64,000 bases of DNA, from contig OENT01000226.1 of NCBI GenBank assembly GCA_900239685.1, positions 8,150 to 72,149 of the forward strand, in the 5' to 3' direction. Positions within the stretch are counted from its first letter, which is position 1, and each line of letters starts with the position of its first letter. The stretch is from Rotaria macrura (taxonomy: Eukaryota; Rotifera; Eurotatoria; Philodinida; Philodinidae). The translations under genes were made by a program, and so were the position numbers. Below are positions 23,345 through 35,554 of the stretch, piece after piece. The notes below the pieces were generated by a model. That model was given only the letters and a program-made list of their open reading frames with translations, ran no database searches and had not been told where the DNA came from.

Positions 23345-26300
23345 TTAATCTTCTTTGTTGGTTTCACCATAGTGAGAGCCTCTTTCAGTTTCTGTTATGG
23401 CAATCATTTTACGAATACCGATAGTTCCTATAAGAAATAAAAATTATGAATTCAAAATCGTTGATATTGTGAAGTTAGTCAAGCAACATTTTCTCACCAA
23501 CACATATAATTGTTAGAAATATTAATTTAGCAATAAATGAACTTGTCCAAAGAAATTGAACAAAATAAATAATCGATGGTATTCCAATTATAATGATCCA
23601 TCCAAGTTCAATGAATAAATCATAGTTATTATGTGAAATTTCAACTCGAGGTAATCCATTTCCTTCAAAAGTGCCACGCTTCGCAAAATAATCATATATT
23701 TCATCTTTTTCTTTATATAACTGATGCACCCAATTACTTGATCCCTCAGTATCTTTCGGAATCTCAGATATTGGAAAACGTCTAGGAAAAAGTCAATGAA
23801 TAATTTACAAAATACAAAGAGATCAAACTCACCTGATAAACATTTCTGCTTTACAACGATGTCTATTTATAATACTAAGAAGTGTTGGTTCAGCTGCAGT
23901 TTTTTTAAAACCGACGGTTATGTCATACAAAGATTCAACTGAACATAGAAAAAGAAAGAAATACAACAAATTTCAAACATTGTTCACTAGTATTTCTTTA
24001 GTCAGTATCGAACATACAATTTCATTTTTACTTACGTGATGATAATTATAGAGATAAGTCTTCGATATATATACCTAAGGTTTGTGAAACTACATGTTCG
24101 CAGATCATTTTAGAATAAGCATACTTAGTGACGAAATTTTAGAAAGAGTATTGAAATCAAATTGTTACATATATTCAAAATCTTTCATTGTCACTGACTA
24201 CGACAAATCATTGTCGAGAGATATTGATTACATCGTTCAGAGTAATCCAATGCTCTATGTCGATTGGATGGTAAACAAAATACAATATCTAATCAAATGA
24301 CTGTTGACTCTACTTGAAAATCAATTCATGTCTTATACAAAAACCGTTAAAGTAAAGTGTTTGATTTGTATCCAAGGAATATTACAGTAGATTTTAGTTT
24401 GATAGACGACTCTGTATAAAATCGATAGTAGAGTCCAATCATTGAAGAACCTGTTGGACACTAATATGCAGTATGTTACTGATTGAACAGAAAATGTTCA
24501 GTCAACTCTGGTTCCTAACAAACTTCAAACATGCAGATTCGGGCTCAATAGACTCTACTTTACAGTGACCAAGTTTTTGATGAAAATTAAGCGTAGCATA
24601 CTGCAATTAACAAAGTCCATACTGTGACTTCGTTGATGAATGCTTCATCCTATGTAGTTTTATCTCTCATCATAAAATTAAATCCAGTCGAAATATAAGT
24701 CTGAAACTATTATTTTTGAGAAAGGAGACTATATCTCATGCTTCTGATTGAATCTTCGACAAGTAACTTACTTCGACCTTCGGCTCCTTGTAATAATAAT
24801 GTAAAACCTTTTGTACGTGGTAAAATATGATGTTTTAGTTCCGGTAAGCCTTTTTCACGTGCAATCTTCATACTTGCCAATCGTTTCTTTTCAGTAAATC
24901 GTGTACCTTCACAGGAAAGCATGAGCTAAATTCAAACGACATAATACAAACATCAATTTATGTTTTCCTAAAAATAAAATATTGTTCTACTGTTTACATT
25001 GAAAAAATGATTTTGTGGATAATGAGCAAGCGTTCGGCGTAAATCTTTGACAAGTGTTTCACGATCACTTTCCCATGCACGTCGTACGAATATTGTTTCT
25101 GTACAAATCCAACACCAGCCAAGTATTGGTACTAATTTAAGTGATTGTTTAGCGACAATTTTCGAACCCTAAGAATAAAATACACAAACAAACACTTACA
25201 ATTATATTAGCAACATGAAATCATCTCACTCTACCTTTAACATGCCCAAACGTTGACATACCATCCATGCAACAAGCCAATCAATATCATATTTATGATT
25301 CATGCTAAAGTTTTTAATGAAAAATCTTTTTTGCTCATGTACAGAAAAGTAAATTGACCCACTTACATCACAATTACATTTTCGTTAGCGATTCTGCGTA
25401 AGTCATCTGGATTTATATACAGAACACAATCACTCTTTGACCAACATTGAGCCAAAAACGTGAATTCTATAAAAATCAATAATTATTCACGATAATCTTA
25501 TAAGATTTAAAATTTTCATAAGAAAATATATCGCAACATTTCTTCATCATCTTCAGTTGTTCATCTGACGGACGTAAGGTGTAGTAAATCTAGTAGAAAA
25601 TGATGTAATCATGATTATCGGATGTTTTCATCGCATGATTTACTTCAATTATTCATATATTATAACCTCATTCCTTATGTAGGGTTATGCAAAATATTAT
25701 CTAACTGACTCGCTTCCATATCACAAGTAAAGAATGACTGATACATTTGTCAGTTAGTTGAGCTCAATTTCTCACACTATTGAACATTTGAAGTCAACGT
25801 CTAGTAGTTTTAAAAAAGTTTCAATCTCTGTTTTGGACAAGTCAAATAATCAAACGATGTAAAGAACAAGTGTATGTTATCTTTAAGAATTAAGATATTT
25901 TTGAAACAAATGTTCGTTAATCATGTGTGTGTGTGTGTTTCATGTTGTCAGTCAATGATGAACTTTTTTTCTTAAATATGAATATTGATTGTTAGAGCAA
26001 TAAAGATTTTTTGGATAGATTCGACAGCTTTGTGAAAAAATAATGAAATATTTTCGAAACAAACTAGGTTGCGCTCAGTATTTGTACTAATTAATAGATA
26101 CGGGAAACATGTTCAGGAGTCTTATACCTGTTAGGATACTTATAGATTAATCTATTATCAGAGTCATCTTTATTGAAAGAAACTCATCGGCAATTGATTC
26201 AATGTAGTTGATATTTTAATATATTTCAGTTGATGATGAAGCATTTTGCCATTTTTTAGTATTGAAAGAAAAATGTCTGACAACTAAGAATACTAGTTAT

Positions 26301-26487
26301 ACTTACGACTCCAAAGTCCCAATGCTAAGTAGCAATTAATCTTTCGAAAGAGTTCTTTGTTGAATGGCCATATGATACAGGAACATAGTTGAAGTAAATT
26401 AATAATTAGACCACTAACCAAAAATATATAAGCAAGAAAAATAATAATTATAAATGTTGATAACGATCGATCATAACTTTGTATCAT
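23345..26487 (-). CDS. 1-acylglycerol-3-phosphate acyltransferase, AGPAT3/4-like, 8 exons
   Basis: Minus-strand exons: 26307-26487, 25367-25466, 25235-25304, 24998-25168, 24772-24925, 23833-23938, 23498-23781 and 23345-23427. All phases agree and give 382 residues, the family's length. It acylates lysophosphatidate-type lipids in the ER or related membranes. Landmarks: N-terminal membrane segment then LIINLLQL and KINCYLALGLWSQF; MNHKYDID with the catalytic H-x4-D; GSKIVAKQSLKLVPILGW; SCEGTRFTEKK with the EGTR acyl-acceptor motif; LPRTKGF; SLYDITVGF; then two C-terminal membrane segments and the tail TETERGSHYG. The start is an ATG directly after a TTTTTCAG acceptor at 26488, so the 5' UTR is probably spliced. 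Five introns are short (about 60-75 bases, 105 for one), but two are 833 and 840 bases. No break was found. Confidence 0.9.
23939..24771. other. 833-base intron of the acyltransferase gene
   Basis: Roughly ten times longer than most of its sister introns. It holds a plus-strand ORF (24094-24300) without recognisable features. Words such as GACTCTACTTTACAG and GTAAAGT recur near 24300-24560 in both orientations, which could mark an old insertion; borders could not be set. Confidence 0.4.
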
Positions 26488-29152
26488 CTGAAAAATAATA
26501 ACAACACAAAAAATAATCATCAATTAAGAATATTGACTTCTCTGTTTTCAAGTTGATTCATAGTTTTATTTTATAGTAACAATTCTGACATTTCATTCGA
26601 ATATTTCACTTGGAACTAAATAGTAAATCGAACAATACTTTTGTCGAAAGAGCATTGTTACTATCCTGATATCGTTGTTGTTTCTAGTGAAACTTTGAAT
26701 ACGTATAGAAGATTCTTATTCCTAAGGGGAAAGAAGAAACGGGCCGATTTTGCAATATAAAATTATAATTTTGGAAAAATCTAAAACAGGATCACATAGG
26801 TTTCCATCAGTCATACGATGTAGCATCAAGCAAATAAGCCTACTGAGATGATTATTCGCCATTCTCTTATCTACCATAAGAGACTCAACAAATTGGAATC
26901 GATTTATTTGATAAGAATTTATGAAAGTGAGCTGTCGTTGAAACGAAGGACAGCATCTAGGAACAAGGGTAAACCTTAACATCATCGAGTAGTTATGGAA
27001 TGATGTGTGTGCTTATTTGTAGTTAACATTATCCGAATATTCAAAATATATTCCTTTGTTTTCTTTTGTACGTCGATCATTTTTCTTATATTTCTCTAAA
27101 CGATTTGCACTATAATCATTATCTTCAATTTTCTCTCGGCACGTAGATTTTGAAAAATAAAACAAAGATTTTTATAAATAGAATGTGACCTCATTAATAA
27201 GTACAAATCATATGGAAACTATCTTTTAAAATTGACAGTGTATAGAAACTCAGAATAATATCAAGATTTGAAAACAGAACGATCGAACTATTGCAAGATG
27301 GATGCACGCTAAAAATATCTGTCGATCGAATAAGTGAAACATTATGTACATGCGATTGCTAGTTAAGTAAGTTCTTCTAACCGATCCGTTGCAGGACATA
27401 TCTTTTCATCGTGGTGCACTGAATCCTATAGAATCGAGTAGATATAAACACTTCCTGTGTTCTGATCAGATTCTTTTAAGGTTATTTATGAAAAAGTACA
27501 CAGTGCAAGATTCTAATTAGTCTTTTGAATTCAAAATTCGTTTCGTACTAAGTTTACAAAAATATTGATATCTTTCATCATTTTGGGTTTCAAAAATGAT
27601 TGTAAGTTTCACTATATTCTCAGACATGCATGAATCAATGAAAACTTTATACAGGACTTATGAGTCTAATGAATAATTCTGTAAGATTACTTATTTTACA
27701 GTTGTTTTTTTTGTAAAACGAGAAATGTCTTACAAACTTACTTTCTCAATTCGTTCGAACACAAAGCAGTATCGTGATCAATATTCGTTGAATCACAGTA
27801 AATAATACCGTTCTCTCGATTTTACATTACGTTTGAAAAAGAAATTTAATAAAATCTTATTGGTGACAACCAAAAAAGGCGTCACTAGTCATATTTTCAT
27901 GTCACAGTATCGTATAGTTCTGTGCAAATGAAAACATTCATTCGATTGTGTATTGTGCGAACACATGGAGTTGTTTCGCAAAAGAAAAAGAGAAAAAAAT
28001 GTGCACTTTCATTACTTTTTATTCTCTCTCTCTCTCTCTCTGTAGATGCATCATCCGGTTTAAAACATTCTATATACTTGATTTACTCTCATTCATTTTC
28101 TTTTCTTTTTGCCTCATGATTTTCTTTTACCAGTATGATGGTTTGTCGTTCCTTCACTCGTGCATCTATATATGTTGGCGTATAATGTGCTTCCACGTGA
28201 ACTTTACTTCAATAGAAATAAAAAATATGCACACTAGCATTATCGTCCATGTATATGGATGGACAGAACGAGAAAAAAAGACAAACCTGTTGAAGACAAA
28301 GATGTAATAAAATATTCCAACTGTGCAAGTAACACGTCAACGTGAGACATCGTAATGTAATAGTTTAGTATAAAACAAAAGATGAATTTTATCTAACTTT
28401 ATCTAGAGAGTCACAACATTGAAATAGGGCAATTAGTCACTTACGAGAAGGAGAGAAAAAAATTGACTCAACTACTTTGAAAATAAGTCTACTGTAGAAA
28501 GAACGAACTAATCTAAAATTTTACCAAAGAAATAAAAAGAGCAGACACGTTTAACATGTTGTTGAGAAATAAAATCGATCAACAAATAAATGTTCAAATC
28601 AATAGACAGTACACAATTTATAACGTAGACAAAACAGATTAACGAAGTCAAAGAAAATAATCTAAAGTACTTTCTGTCTTAATTTTAGAACATGAAGTGC
28701 AATTCAGTCGCATGTTCACCTAGATTACTTGGGATAATCCGATTTCTCTTGTCACACTTAAACATAACCGATTCTGGATTATTAAAAAACAGCAACCTTA
28801 CACGTTCACGGTATGGAAAAACACAAGAGTACACTGTATTTGATGTACGCAATCATAAATTGTTGTCTAGTCTAAGTATACTTATCATGATTAGTTGTTT
28901 CAATTCATCTCTTATGTTAAATACAATTTACAATACTTTGCCTTCTAAAATGAGCTAGATAAAACAATGGCATTTTGACAAAGCAATGCATATGAGTTGT
29001 GAGTGTGGATGTAGGCATTGCTTTTTTTCTTAACGTGTTGAACAGTTCGTAGTGGCAGCTACATCCACAGATTATACGACCATTAAATACTTTGTATGGT
29101 TACTACTTTGATAATAACATTGGTACTGAACAAAAAGAGAATTACTTCAGCG
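26488..29152. other. Intergenic, no supported gene
   Basis: AT-rich, with a (TC)n run at about 28024-28043. ORFs at 26722-26985 (minus), 27948-28307 and 28692-28958 have no recognisable domain or splice context. Confidence 0.45.
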
Positions 29153-30426
29153 CAGAGACCCGAAAATCGCCGAGTTTACTCGCCTCGCACCGACAAGAGG
29201 CGAGACGAGGTGAGGCGAGTCAGCTCTTTCTAAGCGTTTCCATTTGTAGTGAAGTTTATCAAATCGGGACAATAACTTAGTGTGCAGGGTGTCTCAACAA
29301 TCAGCTTAAAAAAGAAAACTGTATATCTCTACAGAATGATGAACAAAATATCTGATATTTTTCGTGATGGTAGAGGATACTTCCAAGCTTCTATTCAAGT
29401 GTTAGCAGCTTATCAACACACTTGAAAGCTAGCATCATCTACTTGAACACGGAGTTTGACCTTTTCCAACACACTTCTATTAGTCGTCAACCACAAAAAA
29501 TAGAAATGTATCCCAAAATTTATTCGCAAATTCCAATTTTTAAAGATTGTTATACTGATCATTTTGGTTAAAAAATTGTTCTATTTTCATCAAGAACTAA
29601 GGGTATCAGGGTCAAAGTACTAGAAAATGTCGTATGCTTGACTTGCACTATTTGCCGTTCTCCAGTATTTTGACTCGGGAAACACCTTTTCTTGATGAAC
29701 ATGGAACATCTGTTAACTAAAATGATCAGCAAATAAGACCTCTAAAAATATGATTCTTCAGTAAGTTCTCGAATAGCGTTGCTAATTTGTTCACTGTCCA
29801 GAGGAGTACTTTNAACTCAAGGATTCAAATAAAGTATTACATAATTTTGAAAATCTAAGAACAGGGGAATTTGCATCTGACTATAGAAACCTCAAATTTA
29901 TAGTTTATCTTTCGCATAGAAATGTGAATTTTTATCTTTTAAATTAGTGATAATAAGTCTAATTGATGTTATTAAACCTTTTACTGATGAATAAAAACTT
30001 TGAAGTATCTCTACCATTAGAAAAAAAATTAGTTCATATGATCATAATCCTGTGCACCTATGCAGTTTTCGTTTTGCTAGTTGACTTTTAGCACACTCTG
30101 GATACACGTATATTTAATTATTCAGTCTAGTCCAAGAATTCCACTGATGCAGTTCTCAGAGCATTGTTTATACGCTCAGTAAAAAAATGAATGATCTTAA
30201 TTTATTTGATTATCATTAATATGCTTGTTCTTTTAACTTATTTAAATGTATAAAATGTTCTTTATTTGATGGTATAAAATAAAAGGACAGTGATTGTTAT
30301 AGATGGTTAAAAAACTACCTAAAAATAACTATTTTATTATAAACTTTAGGCGAGGCAACAATTAGCAACTCGCCAGCATAACGAGGCGGTGACGAGTCGC
30401 TTTTTTGATTGACTCGTGGATCTCTG
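29153..30426. mobile_element. Non-autonomous hAT-type DNA transposon
   Basis: The left end reads CAGAGACCCGAAAATC after a leading CG; the reverse complement of the right end reads CAGAGATCCACGAG, matching the hAT terminal form CAGNG. Flanks are CTTCAGCG (29145-29152) and CTTCAGCA (30427-30434), a 7-of-8 match to an 8-bp target duplication, the hAT length. Subterminal GC-rich blocks with repeated GGCGAG/CTCGCC words lie inside both ends (29165-29222 and 30350-30410). The 1.1-kb middle is AT-rich without a transposase ORF, so movement would need a transposase from elsewhere. One N lies at 29813. The exact first base could be 29153 or 29154. Confidence 0.75.
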
Positions 30427-33400
30427 CTTCAGCATCTGTCTAGAAGTTAAATTCGATGTCATCCTCAAGATTTCATTTTAGTTTAACTACTTGTTCAGCC
30501 GCTGACATAAACCAAATGTTAAATTGATTGCTATCAAAAAAATGTTCAAATCTTTTGTTAATGGTTGTTGGTCATTATTGAAATGACCAACTCAGTTTGC
30601 TACTTTGTAGAACGTTTCAAAATTGTAAGTTCGAGAAGTTTGGTAATTAGTGTTGACAATAACAATGAAAAATGGATTACTATAGGATTGAAATAATACT
30701 ATGATCCATACGTGGTAAATATGAATTCAAGAGATTACAATTTGTTGTGAATGAAACATTACAGACATTATAAAGCATTATCAACTTAAATCAATTATGA
30801 TTTAATCGGAAATTTGATGGAACAAATGCTTCGTTACAATACATTGAGTTTTTAGCTTTTCTTGAACGAATCATTCTACGAAAAAGCGCTTTGCAATATA
30901 CATTAATCTCTGATGACAAGAGATATTCGATATCTAATGGTACGAGACATGAGTATACATAGGAATTATTGCAATCTTTCTTGAATATTTGAATGTTCGC
31001 AGCAATAACACTGCTATCTGTTGACCATGATGATATACATATACGGAGAAATGTAAAGTTGAGATATTTAACATCTTCCTCCAACAACTTAGAACCGTAG
31101 AACGAATTGGAATTACTTGAATGAGCATGCATGATCGCTTTTCATCTGTTATGAATCTGCCAATTATCTTCAATCATTTTGTCAACGGAGAGATGATCAG
31201 TTTCAATCGATTGCATTTGATGTGTTGTATTTGTATGAGACTTCAATTTGAATGTCAGAAATAATGTGAATTAGTAAAGATTTCTTAAAAACTACTCTCT
31301 GAAAAGTTAGTCATTCTAAGGAATCTTCGACTCTCGTCTTGAATTTCTTATCAAGAATAGGTGCGGTTAAATATCATAATGAGAGTATTAGTATGAATCG
31401 AGAATTTTAGCTGACTCTTAACCACATCAGCATGCATCACTTGCCATACATTCCTACCTGTTTTCTGTCGAAGCAAGTCATTCGAAAATGAATCGATTCG
31501 TTCGCATGAGTACATTTTCCTTCGATTGAATGCTTATTATAGGATTTGTTGATAATTTGAAATATGTATACGCTTTAGTGAAAAGTTCATGACAGAATTC
31601 AATTCGATAGCAAATTAAATATTCCGTGATTTTGATATGTTGTTGTTTTGCAATTCAAGATTATGTGAAAATCTGTTTATTTATTCAAATTTTTTCTACT
31701 TTCTCTCAGCATAGTTAAAAGCTTAATTATTCTGAAAAAACAAAACTATTGATTAGTATATCATGCATCCATATTTGATAGTCGGTATTCGATCGTAAGT
31801 AATAGGAGCAAAATAATCATTTGAAAAACATGATTATGGTTGTGATCAATACAGAGAACATGAAAACAAAACTTTTTGTGTATTCATTTTACAGTCGGAT
31901 GAATGTAAGATGAAGTATATATATATATATCATACTTCCGAAACGAAGTATGTAATTGAGAAAAGGCAAGTGTTATATCCATAGAAAAAATCATTATCTT
32001 GAACTTCGAAAAATAGGAAATCATTGAATTTGATCCTACGAAATAAATACTAAATTATTTAACATGGTTACAATTTTAAAAAAATAGGAAGCTGTCAAGA
32101 TATTTTTTGTTGCTCTATAATCAACCATTGATAGTAAGTGGATCAGTTCATTTTGGCAGTTGAGAGAACAAATTTACTCTTTCGTAATTCGCCGACAATA
32201 CGTCCGAATTATTCATTTCTAAACCAAGAGGTATTTTCATGACAACTATAAAATTAGCTGAACGATTACCAATAACTCTATATTGAATGAAGATCTGATC
32301 TAGAAATTATCTTGTGCCGACCGGTTAAGATAATTTATGCTTCAAATTAGTATGAGTCTACTAAGTCAGAGCTTTCGAAATATACATTCTATAGATATTA
32401 TTATATGCAATAGAGAGGCTACATATTAAAGTATTGAAACAACCAAGATGATTTGATGTCAATTGACTGAGTCTGAGTCGTTGTGGTTGCATTCGTGAAG
32501 AGACTAGTCACGCACACACCCTCGTGTATGTTATTCATGAACATCCGAATTTTAAGTGCCAACAAAAATTTTTCGAAATCGTCTCGTGAAGACATCGATA
32601 ATCTCAAGTTATATGATCAGAGGCTTTACTGTATATATATCAATTCAACAAGTGGACGCTATCAGAAAAAAATGGTCAGACATGACCACCTCCGTTTATT
32701 CTACTAACAGAGATATGTTTGTCTCAATGGGAAGTCATCAGAATCAGCTCTCATTGCTTTTAGTTGATAGTTCACTATTTTGTAATTAATTATCACGACA
32801 CATAAGAAAAACGATCGAAAGTTCGTTGTCTTAAATTGGTAAAACTCAATAGCAATTTCTATTTCGTGTATTCCAATGTCGGAGGGGTACTGTCTATTTC
32901 TGACTTTGTTTTTCTTTAATAATTTTGATTTATTTCAGATTTGGTAAATTATTATGAGTGTTAAAGACTCCAAGTCTTCGTTTCTAAGGACAACAGATAT
33001 TTGAAAAAACAGAATTTCATTTATATAAAAGTAAAGAAAAATCCAAACAAACACAAGCAACTAGAAAACAGAAAAATTCACAAGTGATGTGACGAATAAT
33101 TACAGTACTAATAATTAACGTTAACAGAAGCAGTGGTAGTTCACGTGACTAACTAACTGTTATTGTTGATTCTTCTCTAAAATCCTATACATTGAAATAA
33201 TCATGAAAACAAAAGTCAAGATTGGCAAGTACCGATTGATTGTGTCAGTTAGATTTAAAGAGAAGGGATGAGTGTAGTATGTGTAGCTTCATTGGTATAT
33301 GAAAAATAGGAAAACTTTGTGAGTACATGCAATTTCAGACGGATTCATCAACAATATATTTTGCTTGTTAACTTTGATCAAATTTTAACAGTACAATCGT

Positions 33401-34980
33401 ACTAAGAAAGAAGATCGATATCTTCACAAGGCGATTTCGAAAATTTTCTACGGAAAAGTGCAAAGTCAGATTTTTATGAGTGCCATACTGGAACTATTTA
33501 TTTGTTTGAGTCTGAGGAAAAAATGAAAAACAAATGTCGTAAATGTTGCACATCAAAGAACGATTCTTTTAGTTAGTCGATAGATTTAGCCTGCTACGGT
33601 ACTATCTACTTGATTATTGCAAACAAGTAGAAAAAACTATTTTATCTTCGAAAAGAATATGCCTGCTTTTTTCATGAATAGTATTTTCTGTTACGTTTTC
33701 TATCATCGTCGTTACATTAAAAGAAATCTTCATGTGAAATTAGTTCATTTCTTTATTATTGTAATTACTACTTTTGCGGCGTTGGTTCATAGTTCGATCA
33801 GTACTATAGGTTAGCTATTTTTTCACATGAGTTTTTCATCATGACAGCAAACGTTAGATATGTTTCTTTTTAATTACGTGTAATACCTGTATGAAATGAC
33901 ATTTAATGTCTACGAGATCAGTTGTGACGTGACAGGCTATTACAGCAGAATTAAACCTGATCGGCTGGTTGCAACTCAAAGTGATTCAGTACAAATATGT
34001 TATACAATTCTCTTTCACTTGAGAACAAATCCGCGTTTTAGCTACGCCATCGAAAAATCTTCTCTGATTTTTTAGATTTGTTTTGAAAGACTGCAGTCAA
34101 ATCAAGTTTCAAAAGAACCAAGATTTGTTCTATTTCAGATCATTTCAAAAACTTAGTAATTACATTCTGTTCTCTTCTGACAGGATCATCTCTCATACTC
34201 ATATGTACTCAATATTATTGTATCAATAAACAAGATTAAACGAGAAATTTGACTAGGCAAAATAATGTAAAAAAATAGATTTTATTCTATCTCAACCCTT
34301 TATCTACTATTACATGGATACATGGAGAATGTCAGTGTTAATGTGATTATAAGAAAGGCTTCTTCTTGTTAAAATAACGGACTTTTTGAAAAAACAATAG
34401 ATACTAACATTGTTGGGTGAAAATATGTATCGCAATAAATAAGGAAGCCAGTCTGACTGGAGAAGAACACAGAAATAAAATACAGAATTGATTTGGACTG
34501 TTTCCAGACTTTTCTCCAAATCTTGTGTGGTATCAATCTAGATTATTAGTTTTTAACTAATGTTAATTTTCAAAGTGAATTCTAAATCATTGTAAGGGTG
34601 ACCGTACGGTTTATAATACAAGATCTTTTAGAATCAAATTAGCATGCGGATGAATAAAAAAGTGATTCTATTTTTAAAGAATAGTTATAAAACCTTTCTA
34701 ATAGCGTGTATTGTAGGCACATTTTGCAGCTCAACACGAACTTCCTTCTTGTTCGTAATTCAATCGACCTGTATCACGATAAAATTTACTTCATAAAATT
34801 TACGGATGTGTACAACAACTTTCAGTACGCATTCCTAATTAGACATGCTTAAACATAGAAAGCAGAAACTATGTATTTCATTTGCATAGTTTCTCATAGA
34901 ATATTCATATACTCTTGTGTGTTCTGTATTCATTTGTATATAGACAGATTCAAAGTGTATTTAGTTTTTATCGACGAACG
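30427..34980. other. Intergenic, no supported gene
   Basis: AT-rich. Overlapping minus-strand ORFs at 30791-31173 are the longest open stretch, but nothing in them was recognised. An (AT)n run lies near 31916. No transposon ends recognised. Confidence 0.45.
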
Positions 34981-35038
34981 TTCGAAATGTGACTGATTGC
35001 TTAGAATTTTATTTCAGATACTATTGAAAACTTTCTGC

Positions 35039-35554
35039 ATGGGATTTTACATGGATTTTAATCGAGCAGTGGTAGTTCTTGTTTTGATTTTGATATGGGA
35101 TGTAATGTTCTCATCGAGTCTACCACTGAAAAACGGTGGATTTTCTTACACTCATCAAAAGTCAGCACTCACAAATCTGTATAATCAGAAGATCGTATCA
35201 CTTCAAGAATATCGACGACCATTGAATATAAAGCCGATACTGGGTTGGAACGTTGCGGAAACTTTGAATTCAATTGGTATCAACCATGCTGGTCAAGTAG
35301 CAACCATGCAAAACGGCCAGCGTTATCTGGTGCATAAAGGATCTAACTTTGGCTTAAATTCGCAGACTGTTGTGGTTAATGCTAATCAGATGTCAAAAAA
35401 CTGGCAACCAGTTGGATCACCAGTGGCACCAGGTAGTAAACCTGTTGGATTAGGTGGCTTAGTTCAAGTAGGTGGGCCGAAATACAGTGCTTTGTGCAAT
35501 AATTGTATTCATGCTGCAAATCGTATGGGCAATAGTTTTAAACAAGGAAAATGA
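35039..35554 (+). CDS. Secreted protein with papain-fold-like (LRAT/NlpC-type) motif
   Basis: 171 residues from ATG at 35039; an ATG 12 bases later is also possible. A TTTCAG acceptor at 35012-35017 suggests a spliced 5' UTR. The N-terminus (FNRAVVVLVLILIWDVMFSS) is a signal peptide, so the product is probably exported. The middle reads IGINHAGQVATMQNG and RYLVHKGSNFG, and near the end comes YSALCNNCIHAANRM. The pairing of an early His in a beta-strand context with a later NCxHxA is the pattern of circularly permuted papain-like folds (LRAT, NlpC/P60 relatives), where His and Cys are catalytic. No family was matched with certainty. AATAAA lies at 35588. Function could be hydrolase or transferase; this is inference. 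Confidence 0.55.
   Translation: MGFYMDFNRAVVVLVLILIWDVMFSSSLPLKNGGFSYTHQKSALTNLYNQKIVSLQEYRRPLNIKPILGWNVAETLNSIGINHAGQVATMQNGQRYLVHKGSNFGLNSQTVVVNANQMSKNWQPVGSPVAPGSKPVGLGGLVQVGGPKYSALCNNCIHAANRMGNSFKQGK

Noticed and set aside
25500-25600. Minus-strand open stretch (IYYTLRPSDEQLKMMKKC) in the acyltransferase, after a CTAG acceptor
   Set aside because: Including it breaks the family sequence; joining the flanking exons directly gives LWSQFTFLAQCW with matching phase. Treated as intronic.
25928-25942. (GT)n, (TC)n, (AT)n and (GA)n runs near 25928, 28024, 31916 and 42252
   Set aside because: Ordinary short microsatellites, not listed as features.
30791-31173. Overlapping minus-strand ORFs as a gene
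   Set aside because: No recognisable domain, start context or partner exons; frames overlap each other.
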